From the NCBI RefSeq assembly GCF_024397915.1, contig NZ_CP073347.1:3782001-3846000 (forward strand): a stretch of DNA of 64,000 bases, given 5' to 3'. Below, one piece after another: positions 1 to 7,741 of the stretch. Position 1 is the stretch's first letter. Each line of letters starts with the position of its first letter. The notes under the pieces were generated by a model that saw nothing but the letters and a program-made list of their open reading frames with translations, did not search any database and was not told where the DNA came from. Source of the stretch: Marinobacterium rhizophilum (GTDB lineage Bacteria; Pseudomonadota; Gammaproteobacteria; Pseudomonadales; Balneatricaceae). A program made the position numbers and the translations under genes.

Positions 1-747
1 CCGTCGCAGGCCGATGATCCGAGCTCTAATCTCAGCGGCAGTTTAGAAGCGGTGCTGGACGCTACCGCCGCCGAAATTCCGGCCATTGAAGAACTCTTCA
101 ACATGAGCCTGATCGATGGCCAATGCAACGATGGACTGCTGTCCCACGCCAAGGAAGTGACGTTGATCCGGAGCTTGCACAATTCTGAGCAGATTGAGCA
201 CAGCCTGATAAGGCTGAAAGACGCAGAAGAGCGTGCGGAACAACTAGAAGAAGCCACCCGTCGCGACCATTTAACCGGGGTTTGGAATCGTAGTCATTTC
301 GATAATATCCTGAAGGACGAATTCCTCCAGTCGCGTAAAAATGGCTGGCCATTGAGCGTGCTGTTTATCGACCTGGACAAATTCAAGAATATTAACGACA
401 GCTTCGGTCACGCCTTCGGCGACCAGGTGCTAAGGTTTGCCGCCAATATTCTTAAGTCGAATATTCGCTCGCAGGATTCCGTATTTCGCTTCGGCGGCGA
501 AGAGTTTGTGCTAATACTGCCCGGCAGCGATACCAAGGGAGCCAAAATTATCGGTGCCCGTATTGTCGAGGCGTTCAGAAATAATCGCTACCCGACAAAG
601 GCTGATACCAGCATTTCTCTATCCGCCTCAGTCGGCATGGCCACCCTGGACGGTCAACACGACTTCAACACCGCCACCGAGCTGTTAAACGCCGCCGACA
701 TGGCCATGTACCGGGCGAAAAAGAGCGGTGGTAACCAAATGGCCTAG
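1..747 (+). CDS. Diguanylate cyclase (GGDEF domain), 5-prime truncated by the window edge
   Basis: The frame is open from the first base, so only the C-terminal part of the protein is visible. A charged helical stretch that looks like a coiled coil leads into a GGDEF domain beginning at RDHLTGVWNR. The metal-binding FIDLDKFK, the active site RFGGEEF and an RSQD placed five residues before GGEEF are all present. The last is the position of the allosteric I-site, so an active and product-inhibited enzyme making cyclic di-GMP from two GTP is expected. The input domain lies outside the window. The gene uses tta, cta, ata and aat codons more freely than its GC-rich neighbours, which may mean a different ancestry. 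Confidence 0.93.
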   Translation, partial: PSQADDPSSNLSGSLEAVLDATAAEIPAIEELFNMSLIDGQCNDGLLSHAKEVTLIRSLHNSEQIEHSLIRLKDAEERAEQLEEATRRDHLTGVWNRSHFDNILKDEFLQSRKNGWPLSVLFIDLDKFKNINDSFGHAFGDQVLRFAANILKSNIRSQDSVFRFGGEEFVLILPGSDTKGAKIIGARIVEAFRNNRYPTKADTSISLSASVGMATLDGQHDFNTATELLNAADMAMYRAKKSGGNQMA

Positions 748-1089
748 CAGGCTGCCCACAAGGCAAGCTGCAGGGATATAGCTTGTAAATATTGATTCAG
801 GTGTTTTCATTTAGTGATCAATGGGACATGGCAGCGAACCGCCACAGGACGGAACGCCGCCCGGAACAATTCGCAGGCTCATTAATACCCTGCGAAACCG
901 CACTGACTTAAACTCTGCGACCGACGACCTTGGCATTGACCGACTCGGCTCGGGCACCTGGCTTTGCTCTGCCTTCTGCATTCATGCAGTCGTACGAAAA
1001 GCCAATTTTTATCCTGTCAAGAGGGGGCTTCCGTTCCCTTTTTCGTTAAATAGCCCACTATTCTCCTTAAAGTAGCGTCTGCTGTGCGC
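748..1089. other. Intergenic region between the GGDEF gene and mepA
   Basis: This gap separates the convergent ends of the cyclase gene and mepA. I see no convincing gene: the longest open frame (821-1075) has no ribosome binding site and no recognisable product. The right third carries a degenerate copy of the 165 bp palindromic element, described separately. No strong rho-independent terminator was found. Confidence 0.5.
990..1070. repeat. Probable decayed fragment of the 165 bp palindromic element
   Basis: The stretch gaaaagccaattttta and, further on, cgttaaatag followed by ccactattc and ctaaag-like bases follow the order of the left arm and centre of the two full copies at 6335 and 54680. 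Neither terminal inverted repeat is recognisable, and the right arm is missing where the 3-prime end of mepA begins. This is a similarity judged by eye over about 80 bases. Confidence 0.4.
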
Positions 1090-1953
1090 TCAGGGTGCGC
1101 GTAAAACCTGGGTGCATTGCTGCGGCATCGGTTTGGGCTTTGGTTTTGGCGTGGGCTTTGCCGGTGGCGGTGCCGTGCCGCGCAGCTGCGCGTAAAACTC
1201 GTCGCTGAACCACCAGTCCAGGTCTGCGCCGCAGGGCGCCTGTGGCACGGGTTGCTGGGGGATACAGTTCTTGTCGCCGGCGGGGCAGGCCAGGCGCACA
1301 TGGAAATGGTAGTTGTGGCCCCACCAGGGGCGGATCTTGCGCAGCCAGGCATTGTCATTGCCCGCAAGGCTGCACAGCTGGCGCTTGATGGCGGGGTGGA
1401 CAAAGATTCGCGCGACCTTCGGATCTTCGGATGCCAGGCGCAGTATGCGCGGGATATTGGCGTTCCAGTTTTGCTCGACCAGGCGGTGCGCCTGCGCATC
1501 TGCCAGCGGTTTTGCGGCAATAGTGCCGCGCTCCGCCTCGCTCAAGGGGCGAGTGAGCGAGCGCTGATCCTGTGAATACCAGATGTCCACATCCAGGCCG
1601 ATCTGGTGGCTGCGGTGGCCTGAGCTGAACGGGCCGCCGCGGGCCATGGACATGTCTCCGATGTGTAGGCGTCCGAGGCCCTGTTGCGCCACAGCGCTGG
1701 AAAAATCCGTCAGGAAGCCTATCAAGGCCGGGTTGCCGTAGTGACGATTGCGAGCGGTGCGCACCAGCTGGAAACCCTCTCCGCGAACGGGCATCTGCTG
1801 CGCACCGCTGAGGCAGCCATTGGTGTACTGGCCGATACTCGCCGATGCCTGTGATGAGGGGCGGTTGACCGCTTCCCAGGGGGTGGCATTGCTCGTGGCG
1901 ATACTGCCGCAAAGCAGTGCACCACCGACCAGTGTCAAACACAAGGATCTCAT
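1090..1953 (-). CDS. mepA: Penicillin-insensitive murein endopeptidase MepA
   Basis: A 287-residue protein with an N-terminal signal peptide ending near ATSNA, so it acts in the periplasm. MepA is a zinc metalloendopeptidase (peptidase family M74, LAS fold) that cuts the D-Ala-mDAP cross-links of peptidoglycan. The family motifs are all present: GDMSMARGGPF, the zinc ligands in SGHRSHQIGLDVD, and the C-terminal NYHFHVRLACP with its histidines. The length is near the usual 270-280 residues, with a lysine/proline-rich C-terminal tail (KPTPKPKPKP) that looks disordered. It is transcribed away from the following dioxygenase gene. Confidence 0.95.
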   Translation of the reverse strand: MRSLCLTLVGGALLCGSIATSNATPWEAVNRPSSQASASIGQYTNGCLSGAQQMPVRGEGFQLVRTARNRHYGNPALIGFLTDFSSAVAQQGLGRLHIGDMSMARGGPFSSGHRSHQIGLDVDIWYSQDQRSLTRPLSEAERGTIAAKPLADAQAHRLVEQNWNANIPRILRLASEDPKVARIFVHPAIKRQLCSLAGNDNAWLRKIRPWWGHNYHFHVRLACPAGDKNCIPQQPVPQAPCGADLDWWFSDEFYAQLRGTAPPPAKPTPKPKPKPMPQQCTQVLRAP

Positions 1954-2183
1954 CGCTAGGGGCCTTTGGTTACGCAGAGCATGCCCACAGTATAGAGGCA
2001 GCTGCTGTCTCTTCGTCTGGCAAGCGCTGCCAGGCCGGTTCAGTTCCGTCGGTTTTACCTGTGTCGAGTTGTCGGGCTGGGGCCATGCAATGTCGCCTGA
2101 GTGCCATCCAGGCCAGGGTGCTTCGTCTTAATATCGTGGCAAGGCTGTCGCCAGGCAGCTGCAACGAGGTTAGGAACACAGAC

Positions 2184-3362
2184 ATGATCGACAATACTGC
2201 CGCCTTTGAAACCGCCGGTTACAGCAGCTACCCCGTGACCCACCGGCCCTTGCGCATCGAACCCGGTGAAGACTCACTGCGCCTTGCCTGGGAGGATGGT
2301 CGCGAGAGCGAATTTCACTACCTGTGGCTGCGGGACAACTGCCCCTGTCCGCAATGCGTGTCGTCGCTGACGCGGGAACAGCTGTTCGAAATCTGCGATG
2401 TGGCGCTATCCATCCGGCCGGAAACGGCCCGGCTGAGCGACGGTTACCTGGAGATCCAGTGGCAGGGGGACGGTCACAGCAGCCGCTTTCATCCTGGCTG
2501 GCTGCGGGCCCATTGCTACAGCGAGCAGGCCCGTGCGGCGCGCCACTGGCAGCCCGAAATCTGGGACAAGGCCGCCATCGAAGCCCGCCTGCCCAGCTTC
2601 GATTACAGCGACATGATGCAGGACGATACCGTGCTGCTGCGCTGGTTGCGCCAGCTGCGTGACAGCGGTATTTCCCTGCTGCGCAATACCGACACCACGC
2701 CGGGCACGCTGAAACAGGTGGCCGAGCGCATTTCGTTTATCCGCGAAACCAACTTCGGCACCCTTTTCGATGTGCGTTCCAAGCCCGATGCCAATACGGC
2801 CGCCTACACGACGCTGCGCCTGCCACTGCATACCGACCTGCCGACCCGCGAGCTGCAACCGGGGCTGCAGTTCCTGCACTGCCTGGAAAATGATGCCAGC
2901 GGCGGCGAGTCGATGCTGGTGGATGGCTTTCGCATCGCCGAGCATATGCGCCAGGAGTATCCCGATGATTTCGAGGCGCTCAGCACCCTGCCGATGGATT
3001 TCTACAACAAGGATCGCAACAGTGACTATCGCTTTCGCGGGCCGGCACTGGTGCTCGATGGCCAGGGCACGGTGATCGAGGTGCGCTTTGCCAACTTCCT
3101 GCGCGGCCCGCTGGATATTCCGGCCGACCAGGTGGTACGGCATTACCGTGCCTACAGCACCTTTATCCGTCTGACCCGCGAGGCACGATTCCAGTTCGAG
3201 TACCGCCTGGTCCCCGGCGATCTGCTGGTGTTCGACAACCGCCGCGTGCTGCATGCCCGCCGTGCCTTTGATCTGCAGCAGGGGCAGCGCCACCTGCAGG
3301 GCTGCTACGTGGATCGTGACGAGCTGTTGTCGCGCATCCGGGTGCTGGAACGCAGCCTTTAA
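2184..3362 (+). CDS. Gamma-butyrobetaine 2-oxoglutarate dioxygenase (carnitine-forming)
   Basis: A 392-residue Fe(II)/2-oxoglutarate dioxygenase. The N-terminal domain (about residues 20-110) has a zinc site, C53/C55/C58 in RDNCPCPQC, plus the later LRAHCYS histidine, as in gamma-butyrobetaine hydroxylases. The catalytic TauD-like domain has the iron ligands H and D in LPLHTDLP and the distal H in VLHARRAF. The family hydroxylates gamma-butyrobetaine to L-carnitine. The start at 2184 is chosen because AGGAAC lies just upstream and residue 1 matches the family start; the frame stays open further upstream without one. The neighbouring carnitine genes support the assignment. The closely related trimethyllysine dioxygenase is the main alternative but is rare in bacteria. 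Confidence 0.88.
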   Translation: MIDNTAAFETAGYSSYPVTHRPLRIEPGEDSLRLAWEDGRESEFHYLWLRDNCPCPQCVSSLTREQLFEICDVALSIRPETARLSDGYLEIQWQGDGHSSRFHPGWLRAHCYSEQARAARHWQPEIWDKAAIEARLPSFDYSDMMQDDTVLLRWLRQLRDSGISLLRNTDTTPGTLKQVAERISFIRETNFGTLFDVRSKPDANTAAYTTLRLPLHTDLPTRELQPGLQFLHCLENDASGGESMLVDGFRIAEHMRQEYPDDFEALSTLPMDFYNKDRNSDYRFRGPALVLDGQGTVIEVRFANFLRGPLDIPADQVVRHYRAYSTFIRLTREARFQFEYRLVPGDLLVFDNRRVLHARRAFDLQQGQRHLQGCYVDRDELLSRIRVLERSL

Positions 3363-3386
3363 TCTGCAGCTGTCAGCTATAAGCTT

Positions 3387-3444
<58 letters not shown>

Positions 3445-3455
3445 GTTGATACGGT

Positions 3456-3487
3456 GTTGGGTTACGCCCCTGCGGGGCTAACCCAAC
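3456..3487. repeat. REP-like hairpin overlapping the end of the AraC regulator gene
   Basis: The sequence gttgggttacgcccc-tgc-ggggctaacccaac forms a long stem with one unpaired base and a 3-base loop. GTTGGGTTA hairpins of this sort are scattered widely in gammaproteobacterial intergenic regions. It could act as a terminator or mRNA stabiliser for the converging genes, but it lacks a T-tract. The last codons and the stop of the regulator gene lie inside it. Confidence 0.7.
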
Positions 3488-4502
3488 CTACGCGGCGTTG
3501 CTCGCCGGGCGTCATGTCGAAATGACGCCGGTAGCTGCGACAGAAGTGCGAGGCGGTGACGAAGCCGCAGGCAATCCCAACCTCTGCAATTCCAAGATCC
3601 GATTCGCACAGCAGCTGCCGCGCCCGTTCGAGGCGCAGCTTCAGGTAGTAGGCCGACGGTGAGACCCCAAGAAACTGCTGACACAGTCGTTCCAGCTGAC
3701 GCAGCGAGATATGGGCGCTGCGAGCCAGCTGTGCCGGTGTCAGCGGCGTTTCCAGCTGTTGTTCCATCAGGGTCAGCACCCGGATCAGGCGCGGGTGGTG
3801 GATGTTGAACTGGCGTGGCAGGCCGATACGCTGGCTGTCCGAAGCCGGCCGCATGCCGTTTTTCAGGCACTGATCACAGATCTGCAGTGCCAGGGCGGTG
3901 CCGGCGTGCTGCTGGATCAGGTGCAGCATCAGGTCGGTGGCAGCGTTGCCGCCGGCACAGGTGATGCGGTTGCGTCCGATTTCAAACAGTTCCGGGCTGA
4001 TCAGGATATCGGGATAGGTTTCCTGGAACGCCGGTATGGCTTCCCAATGCAGCGTGACCCGATGCCCCTTGAGCAGGCCCGCCCGGGCCAGCAGGTGGCA
4101 GCCGGTGTCCAGTGCACCCAGCAGGCTGTTACGCCGGTGAAGGCGACGCAGCCAGTCGATGAGCGCCGGGCTCCGGTGGCGCTCGGGATGAAAGCTGGCA
4201 TTGACGAACAGGTTGCGCGGCTCGACCGTGCGCATGTCCAGGTGCTGCTGCAGCGCCATCTGGTTGCTGGCCGTGACGGCCTGGCCGTTCTCGCTCAGGC
4301 ACTGCCAGCGATAGAGTTCCCGGCCTGCCAGGCGGTTGGCGATGCGCAGTGGCTCTATGGCCGAGAGCAGCGACACCATGGCGTATTCCGGTAACAGCAG
4401 AAAGGAGACGGTGATAGTGCCGTCATCATCGGGATGGAGGATGGACGCTGCGGGCGCCGGGCTTGCCGGCGCCGCAGTCCTGGTGAATGAAGTTGTTGCC
4501 AT
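3462..4502 (-). CDS. GATase1-like AraC-family transcriptional regulator
   Basis: A 346-residue regulator. After about 25 low-complexity Ala/Pro/Thr residues comes a DJ-1/PfpI-type (class I glutamine amidotransferase-like) ligand domain, about residues 30-215, and then two AraC helix-turn-helices (LARSAHISLRQLERLCQQF and IAEVGIACGFVTASHFCRSY). This architecture is that of GbdR, SouR and CdhR, which control glycine betaine, sarcosine and carnitine catabolism. It sits 49 bp downstream of the BCCT transporter gene on the same strand, suggesting co-transcription. It is an inference that it senses betaine or carnitine. The last ten codons lie inside a REP-like hairpin, so the natural C-terminus may once have been different. 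Confidence 0.88.
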   Translation of the reverse strand: MATTSFTRTAAPASPAPAASILHPDDDGTITVSFLLLPEYAMVSLLSAIEPLRIANRLAGRELYRWQCLSENGQAVTASNQMALQQHLDMRTVEPRNLFVNASFHPERHRSPALIDWLRRLHRRNSLLGALDTGCHLLARAGLLKGHRVTLHWEAIPAFQETYPDILISPELFEIGRNRITCAGGNAATDLMLHLIQQHAGTALALQICDQCLKNGMRPASDSQRIGLPRQFNIHHPRLIRVLTLMEQQLETPLTPAQLARSAHISLRQLERLCQQFLGVSPSAYYLKLRLERARQLLCESDLGIAEVGIACGFVTASHFCRSYRRHFDMTPGEQRRVGWVSPAGA

Positions 4503-4517
4503 GGATGGTCCTGAAGC

Positions 4518-4543
4518 GGGTCCGCGCTGCGTAGCGCAGACCC
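4518..4543. other. Hairpin between the BCCT and AraC genes
   Basis: gggtc-c-gcgct-gcgt-agcgc-a-gaccc gives a 10-bp stem with one C/A mismatch and a 4-base loop, in the 49-bp gap between the two genes. There is no T-tract, so it is more likely an RNA processing or stabilising structure than a terminator. Confidence 0.5.
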
Positions 4544-4551
4544 GGGCAGAG

Positions 4552-6210
4552 TCAGTTGGTCTGGGAGGCCGGGCGTGCAGTGCCCAGCACCCCCGATTCC
4601 TGCCACAGTGACTTCAGTACGCCGAAGGTCATGGCCAGTATGACCAGGCTGAGCGGCAGGGCGGCGGCCATCAGTGCGGTTTGCAGGGCACTCAGGCCTC
4701 CCGCGAGCAGCAGTACGGCGGCCACCAGGCCAATGATGATACCCCAGAAGATGCGGAACAGCTGCGGCGGCTCATCGTTGCCCAAAGACAGGATGGTGGT
4801 CAGCACCAGGGTGCTGGAGTCCGATGAGGTGACGAACCAGCTCATCAGCAGGAACACCAGCAGTGCCGAGATGATCCAGCCCAGGGTACCGTCGCCTGCA
4901 ATGCCATCGGAGCTGGCGAAGAGTGCCGCCGGCAGGTTCCAGGCGTTCACCAGGTCGATCAGGCCGGCGGTGCCCGGGCCGTTGGCGGCATTCAGTTCCT
5001 GCCACAGGGCGGTGCCGCCAAAAATGCCGAGCCAGACAAAGATCACCAGGGTAGGGACCAGCAGCACGCCGAGCACGAATTCGCGCAGGGTGCGGCCCTT
5101 GGAGATACGGGCGATAAAGAGGCCAACGAAGGGCGCCCAGGCCAGCCACCAGCCCCAGTAGAACACGGTCCAGCCGTTCTGCCAGCTGGCCGGGCCTTCT
5201 TCTGCCGGGAACCAGAGCCCCATCTGCACGAAGTTGGCCAGGTAGTCGCCCAAAGACTCGGCAAACAGGCTCAGCAGCCAGGCGGTCGGGCCGCCGAACA
5301 GGAAGAAGCCGATCACCAGTATCGAGATGATGATGTTCCACTCGGAAATGAGCTTGATGCCGCGGTTGACGCCAGAGATGGCGGACAGGATCGAAATCAC
5401 TGTAATCAGCGCGATCAGCGTCAGCTGGGTGTTGATGCCGGGGTCCACGCCGATCAGGCGCTCAAGCCCCACGGACATCTGGCTGACACCGAGCCCCAGG
5501 GACGTGGCAACACCGAAAACGCAGCCCAGCACGCCGAGCAGGTCAACGGCGTGGCCGATGGGGCCATAGATGCGATCACCGATAAAGGGGTAAAGCGCCG
5601 AGCGCAGCGCCAGCGGCAGTTTCTTGCGATAGGCGAAGTAGGCCAGTGACAGGCCAACGATGACGTACACCGCCCAGCCGTGGAAACCCCAGTGGAAGAA
5701 GGTGACGCGCAGGGCATCGACGGCGCGGTCGTGACCAATGGCGGTGGCACCGGCCATGTCGGCGTAGGGGTTGTTGGGGTAGCCGAAGGCGCCGCTGTTA
5801 TCGAGGTAGAAAATGGGTTCGGCAACGCCGAAAAACAGGATGCCGATACCGATACCGGCGGAAAACAGCATGGAAAACCAGGCGAAGTTGCTGAATTCGG
5901 GGCGGCTGTCGTCATCGCCCAGGCGAGTTTGGCCGTGGCGGCTCACCACGATGTAGCAGCAGGTGATGATCAGGAAAACCACGGTCACCAGGTAGTACCA
6001 GCCAAAGGTGGCTTCGATCCAGCTGCGGGCGCTGCCAAAGATGCTGCTGGCCAGCTCTGAATTGGTACCGGTAAAGAGAACGAAGGCCAGTACCAGCGCG
6101 GCGGCGCTTATTGTCATGCCCTTGTGCATGTCCTTGAACAGGCCATGGCGGGTGATCAGGTCGGCCTTGAAAATGGTACTGCCATTATCAGGTTGTTGTT
6201 CTATCGACAT
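4552..6210 (-). CDS. BCCT-family betaine/carnitine/choline transporter (BetT type)
   Basis: A 552-residue membrane protein with about 12 hydrophobic segments, starting with MTISAAALVLAFVLF after a 35-residue hydrophilic N-terminus. The glycine stretch AGIGIGILFFGVAEP and the full BCCT signature region NGWTVFYWGWWLAWAPF followed by ARISKGRTLREF are intact, including the Trp residues that bind the quaternary ammonium group in characterised members. It should import choline, carnitine or betaine by ion symport. The adjacent dioxygenase and dehydrogenase suggest gamma-butyrobetaine or carnitine as substrate; sequence alone cannot decide. A GATase1-AraC gene follows in the same direction. Confidence 0.92.
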   Translation of the reverse strand: MSIEQQPDNGSTIFKADLITRHGLFKDMHKGMTISAAALVLAFVLFTGTNSELASSIFGSARSWIEATFGWYYLVTVVFLIITCCYIVVSRHGQTRLGDDDSRPEFSNFAWFSMLFSAGIGIGILFFGVAEPIFYLDNSGAFGYPNNPYADMAGATAIGHDRAVDALRVTFFHWGFHGWAVYVIVGLSLAYFAYRKKLPLALRSALYPFIGDRIYGPIGHAVDLLGVLGCVFGVATSLGLGVSQMSVGLERLIGVDPGINTQLTLIALITVISILSAISGVNRGIKLISEWNIIISILVIGFFLFGGPTAWLLSLFAESLGDYLANFVQMGLWFPAEEGPASWQNGWTVFYWGWWLAWAPFVGLFIARISKGRTLREFVLGVLLVPTLVIFVWLGIFGGTALWQELNAANGPGTAGLIDLVNAWNLPAALFASSDGIAGDGTLGWIISALLVFLLMSWFVTSSDSSTLVLTTILSLGNDEPPQLFRIFWGIIIGLVAAVLLLAGGLSALQTALMAAALPLSLVILAMTFGVLKSLWQESGVLGTARPASQTN

Positions 6211-6334
6211 TGGGGATGTCTCCGGAAAGTCATGATGCGAATTAGGTACTGTGCTAAACGGATAAGCAATCTCCTGAAAGTTGTCGGACAGGGCGCAACG
6301 GCAGGGTAGAGGCCTGCGCGTTGCGCCCGTGTGC

Positions 6335-6499
6335 AGCAGCTTGTCGGGCTTAACGCTGATCTACTGCGGAAACGCCGATTTTGGCTATTTTTTGTACTCC
6401 TCTTCGTTAAATAGAACCACTATTCGCCTCAAAAGAGCCCAAAAACTGCCTCAAAACGGCCATTCCCTCGCTACGATCGGTCAAGCCCGACAGGCTGCT
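6335..6499. mobile_element. 165 bp long-palindrome MITE-like element, copy 1
   Basis: The ends agcagcttgtcgggctt and aagcccgacaggctgct are inverted repeats. Beyond them the whole element folds on itself as an imperfect hairpin around aaatagaaccactatt. A second copy of exactly the same length is at 54680-54844; by eye I count 19 differences (about 88 percent identity). It has no coding capacity. The right end reaches into the stop codon of cdhA, so the terminal codon of that gene comes from, or abuts, the element. It fills most of the gap between the cdhA and BCCT genes. Confidence 0.8.
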
Positions 6500-7466
6500 A
6501 GCGGCGGATGCCGTGTTCGTCGCGGTATTCCTTGAGCGTCTGCATGATGCGGATCAGGCAGTCGTCCCGCTCCTGGATGAGTTCATTGATGCTGGCGCCG
6601 TTGGCCTGGGTCAGGCAGCCGGCCACCATATCGTCTTTGAGCTGCTGTGTCAGTTCGGGGGCGTCGAGACGGGTCCAGGGCTCCTTGAGGGATTCCTCGA
6701 AATGATCCAGCAGGTGCGCCATGCCGCCCTGGCCACCGCCCAGGTGATAGGTCAGGCAGTGACCCATGATGGCCCAGCGCAGCCCCGGACCGTAGGCGAT
6801 GGCCTTGTCGATGTCCTCCACCGAGCATTCATTGTTGGCCACCATGTGCAGGGCTTCGCGCCACAGGGCTTCCTGCAGGCGGTTGCCGATAAAGCCCGGC
6901 AGCTCCTTGTCCATCTTGGCCACCTGTTTCTCGATTGCCTCGTAGAAGGCGGCGGTCCAGTCGACCACGTCCTGGCTGGTGCGCTCACCACCGCAGACTT
7001 CGCAAAAAGGCACCAGGTAGGGCGGGTTGAACGGATGGCCGACGACAAAACGCTCGGCCTGGTGCTGGATTTCCACCGCCATGTCGGACATGGCAAAGCC
7101 GGAGGTGCTGGAGATGATGACCACTTCCGGCGGTGCCACGCGATCGAGCTCTGCAAACAGGGCGCGCTTGGCATCGAGGTTTTCCGGGGTGCTTTCCTGA
7201 ATGACCTGCACGCTGGTGGCCATCTCTTCCAGGCTGTCGGCAAAGCGCAGCCGATCCGGGCTTGCGCCCTCACGCAGGCCCAGCTTCACCATGGTGGGCC
7301 AGATGTGATCCACCATGGCCAGCAGCTTTTCGCGGGCGTTGGGGCCGGGATCATAGGCGACCACGTCCATACCCATTCTCAAAAAATGCAGCGCCCAGGC
7401 GCCGCCGATAACGCCAGTGCCAAGAACACCGGCTTTGGTGACTTGATTGGGATTGGGACGTGTCAT
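6498..7466 (-). CDS. cdhA: L-carnitine dehydrogenase (3-hydroxyacyl-CoA dehydrogenase fold)
   Basis: A 322-residue NAD-dependent dehydrogenase oxidising L-carnitine to 3-dehydrocarnitine. The Rossmann motif GVLGTGVIGGAWA lies near residues 13-25, SSTSGFAMSD and the catalytic GHPFNPPYLVPFCEV follow, and LPGFIGNRLQEALWREA is the start of the dimerising C-terminal domain. These fit carnitine dehydrogenases (CdhA/LcdH) better than fatty-acid hydroxyacyl-CoA dehydrogenases. In some species a thioesterase is fused at the C-terminus; here it is a separate gene (12930-13412). It lies downstream of cdhC on the same strand, with a broken cdhA remnant between them. The stop codon overlaps the end of the palindromic element. 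Confidence 0.92.
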   Translation of the reverse strand: MTRPNPNQVTKAGVLGTGVIGGAWALHFLRMGMDVVAYDPGPNAREKLLAMVDHIWPTMVKLGLREGASPDRLRFADSLEEMATSVQVIQESTPENLDAKRALFAELDRVAPPEVVIISSTSGFAMSDMAVEIQHQAERFVVGHPFNPPYLVPFCEVCGGERTSQDVVDWTAAFYEAIEKQVAKMDKELPGFIGNRLQEALWREALHMVANNECSVEDIDKAIAYGPGLRWAIMGHCLTYHLGGGQGGMAHLLDHFEESLKEPWTRLDAPELTQQLKDDMVAGCLTQANGASINELIQERDDCLIRIMQTLKEYRDEHGIRR

Positions 7467-7552
7467 GGTTAATTCTCCAGATCTAGCTGAGTACGGTGTG
7501 GTCGCAGTTTTTCGTGGGTTCTAAAGGCGCAGGTAACGACATCCATGACCAT

Positions 7553-7654
7553 TTACCCGGGTATGCTCAAAAAATGCAGCGCCCAGGCGCCGCCGATAAC
7601 GCCGGTGCCAAGAACACCGGCTTTGGTGACTTCAGTCGGAAGAGGACGATTCAT
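7553..7654 (-). pseudogene. 5-prime remnant of a second cdhA
   Basis: A 33-codon frame starts with ATG at 7654, reads MNRPLPTEVTKAGVLGTGVI and onward to ALHFL, then stops. Residues 9-29 equal the N-terminus of intact cdhA. At DNA level 7566-7632 matches 7378-7444 at 66 of 67 bases, yet the first eight residues differ (MNRPLPTE against MTRPNPNQ). This looks like the leftover start of a displaced or duplicated allele. It stops right after the Rossmann loop, so it cannot be functional as an enzyme. Confidence 0.85.
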
Positions 7655-7671
7655 CAGTTTTGCTCCGAAGT

Positions 7672-7704
7672 GGGTCCGGCACGGCCTGTGATGCGTGCGG
7701 ACCC
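7672..7704. other. Hairpin downstream of cdhC
   Basis: gggtccggcacg and cgtgcggaccc pair with a single bulged base around a 10-base loop, between the cdhC stop and the cdhA remnant. It has no T-tract on either strand. It may mark the recombination join or attenuate read-through. Confidence 0.45.
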
Positions 7705-7741
7705 GATGATTCTGTGTGGGATGGTTCAGCAGTGCCTGGCG

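Noticed and set aside
821..1075. Open frame of 84 codons in the gap after the cyclase gene
   Set aside because: No ribosome site, no family resemblance, and it overlaps the decayed palindromic element.
1917..2183. 89-codon N-terminal extension of the dioxygenase
   Set aside because: No ribosome site at its start and no counterpart in the family; AGGAAC precedes the ATG at 2184.
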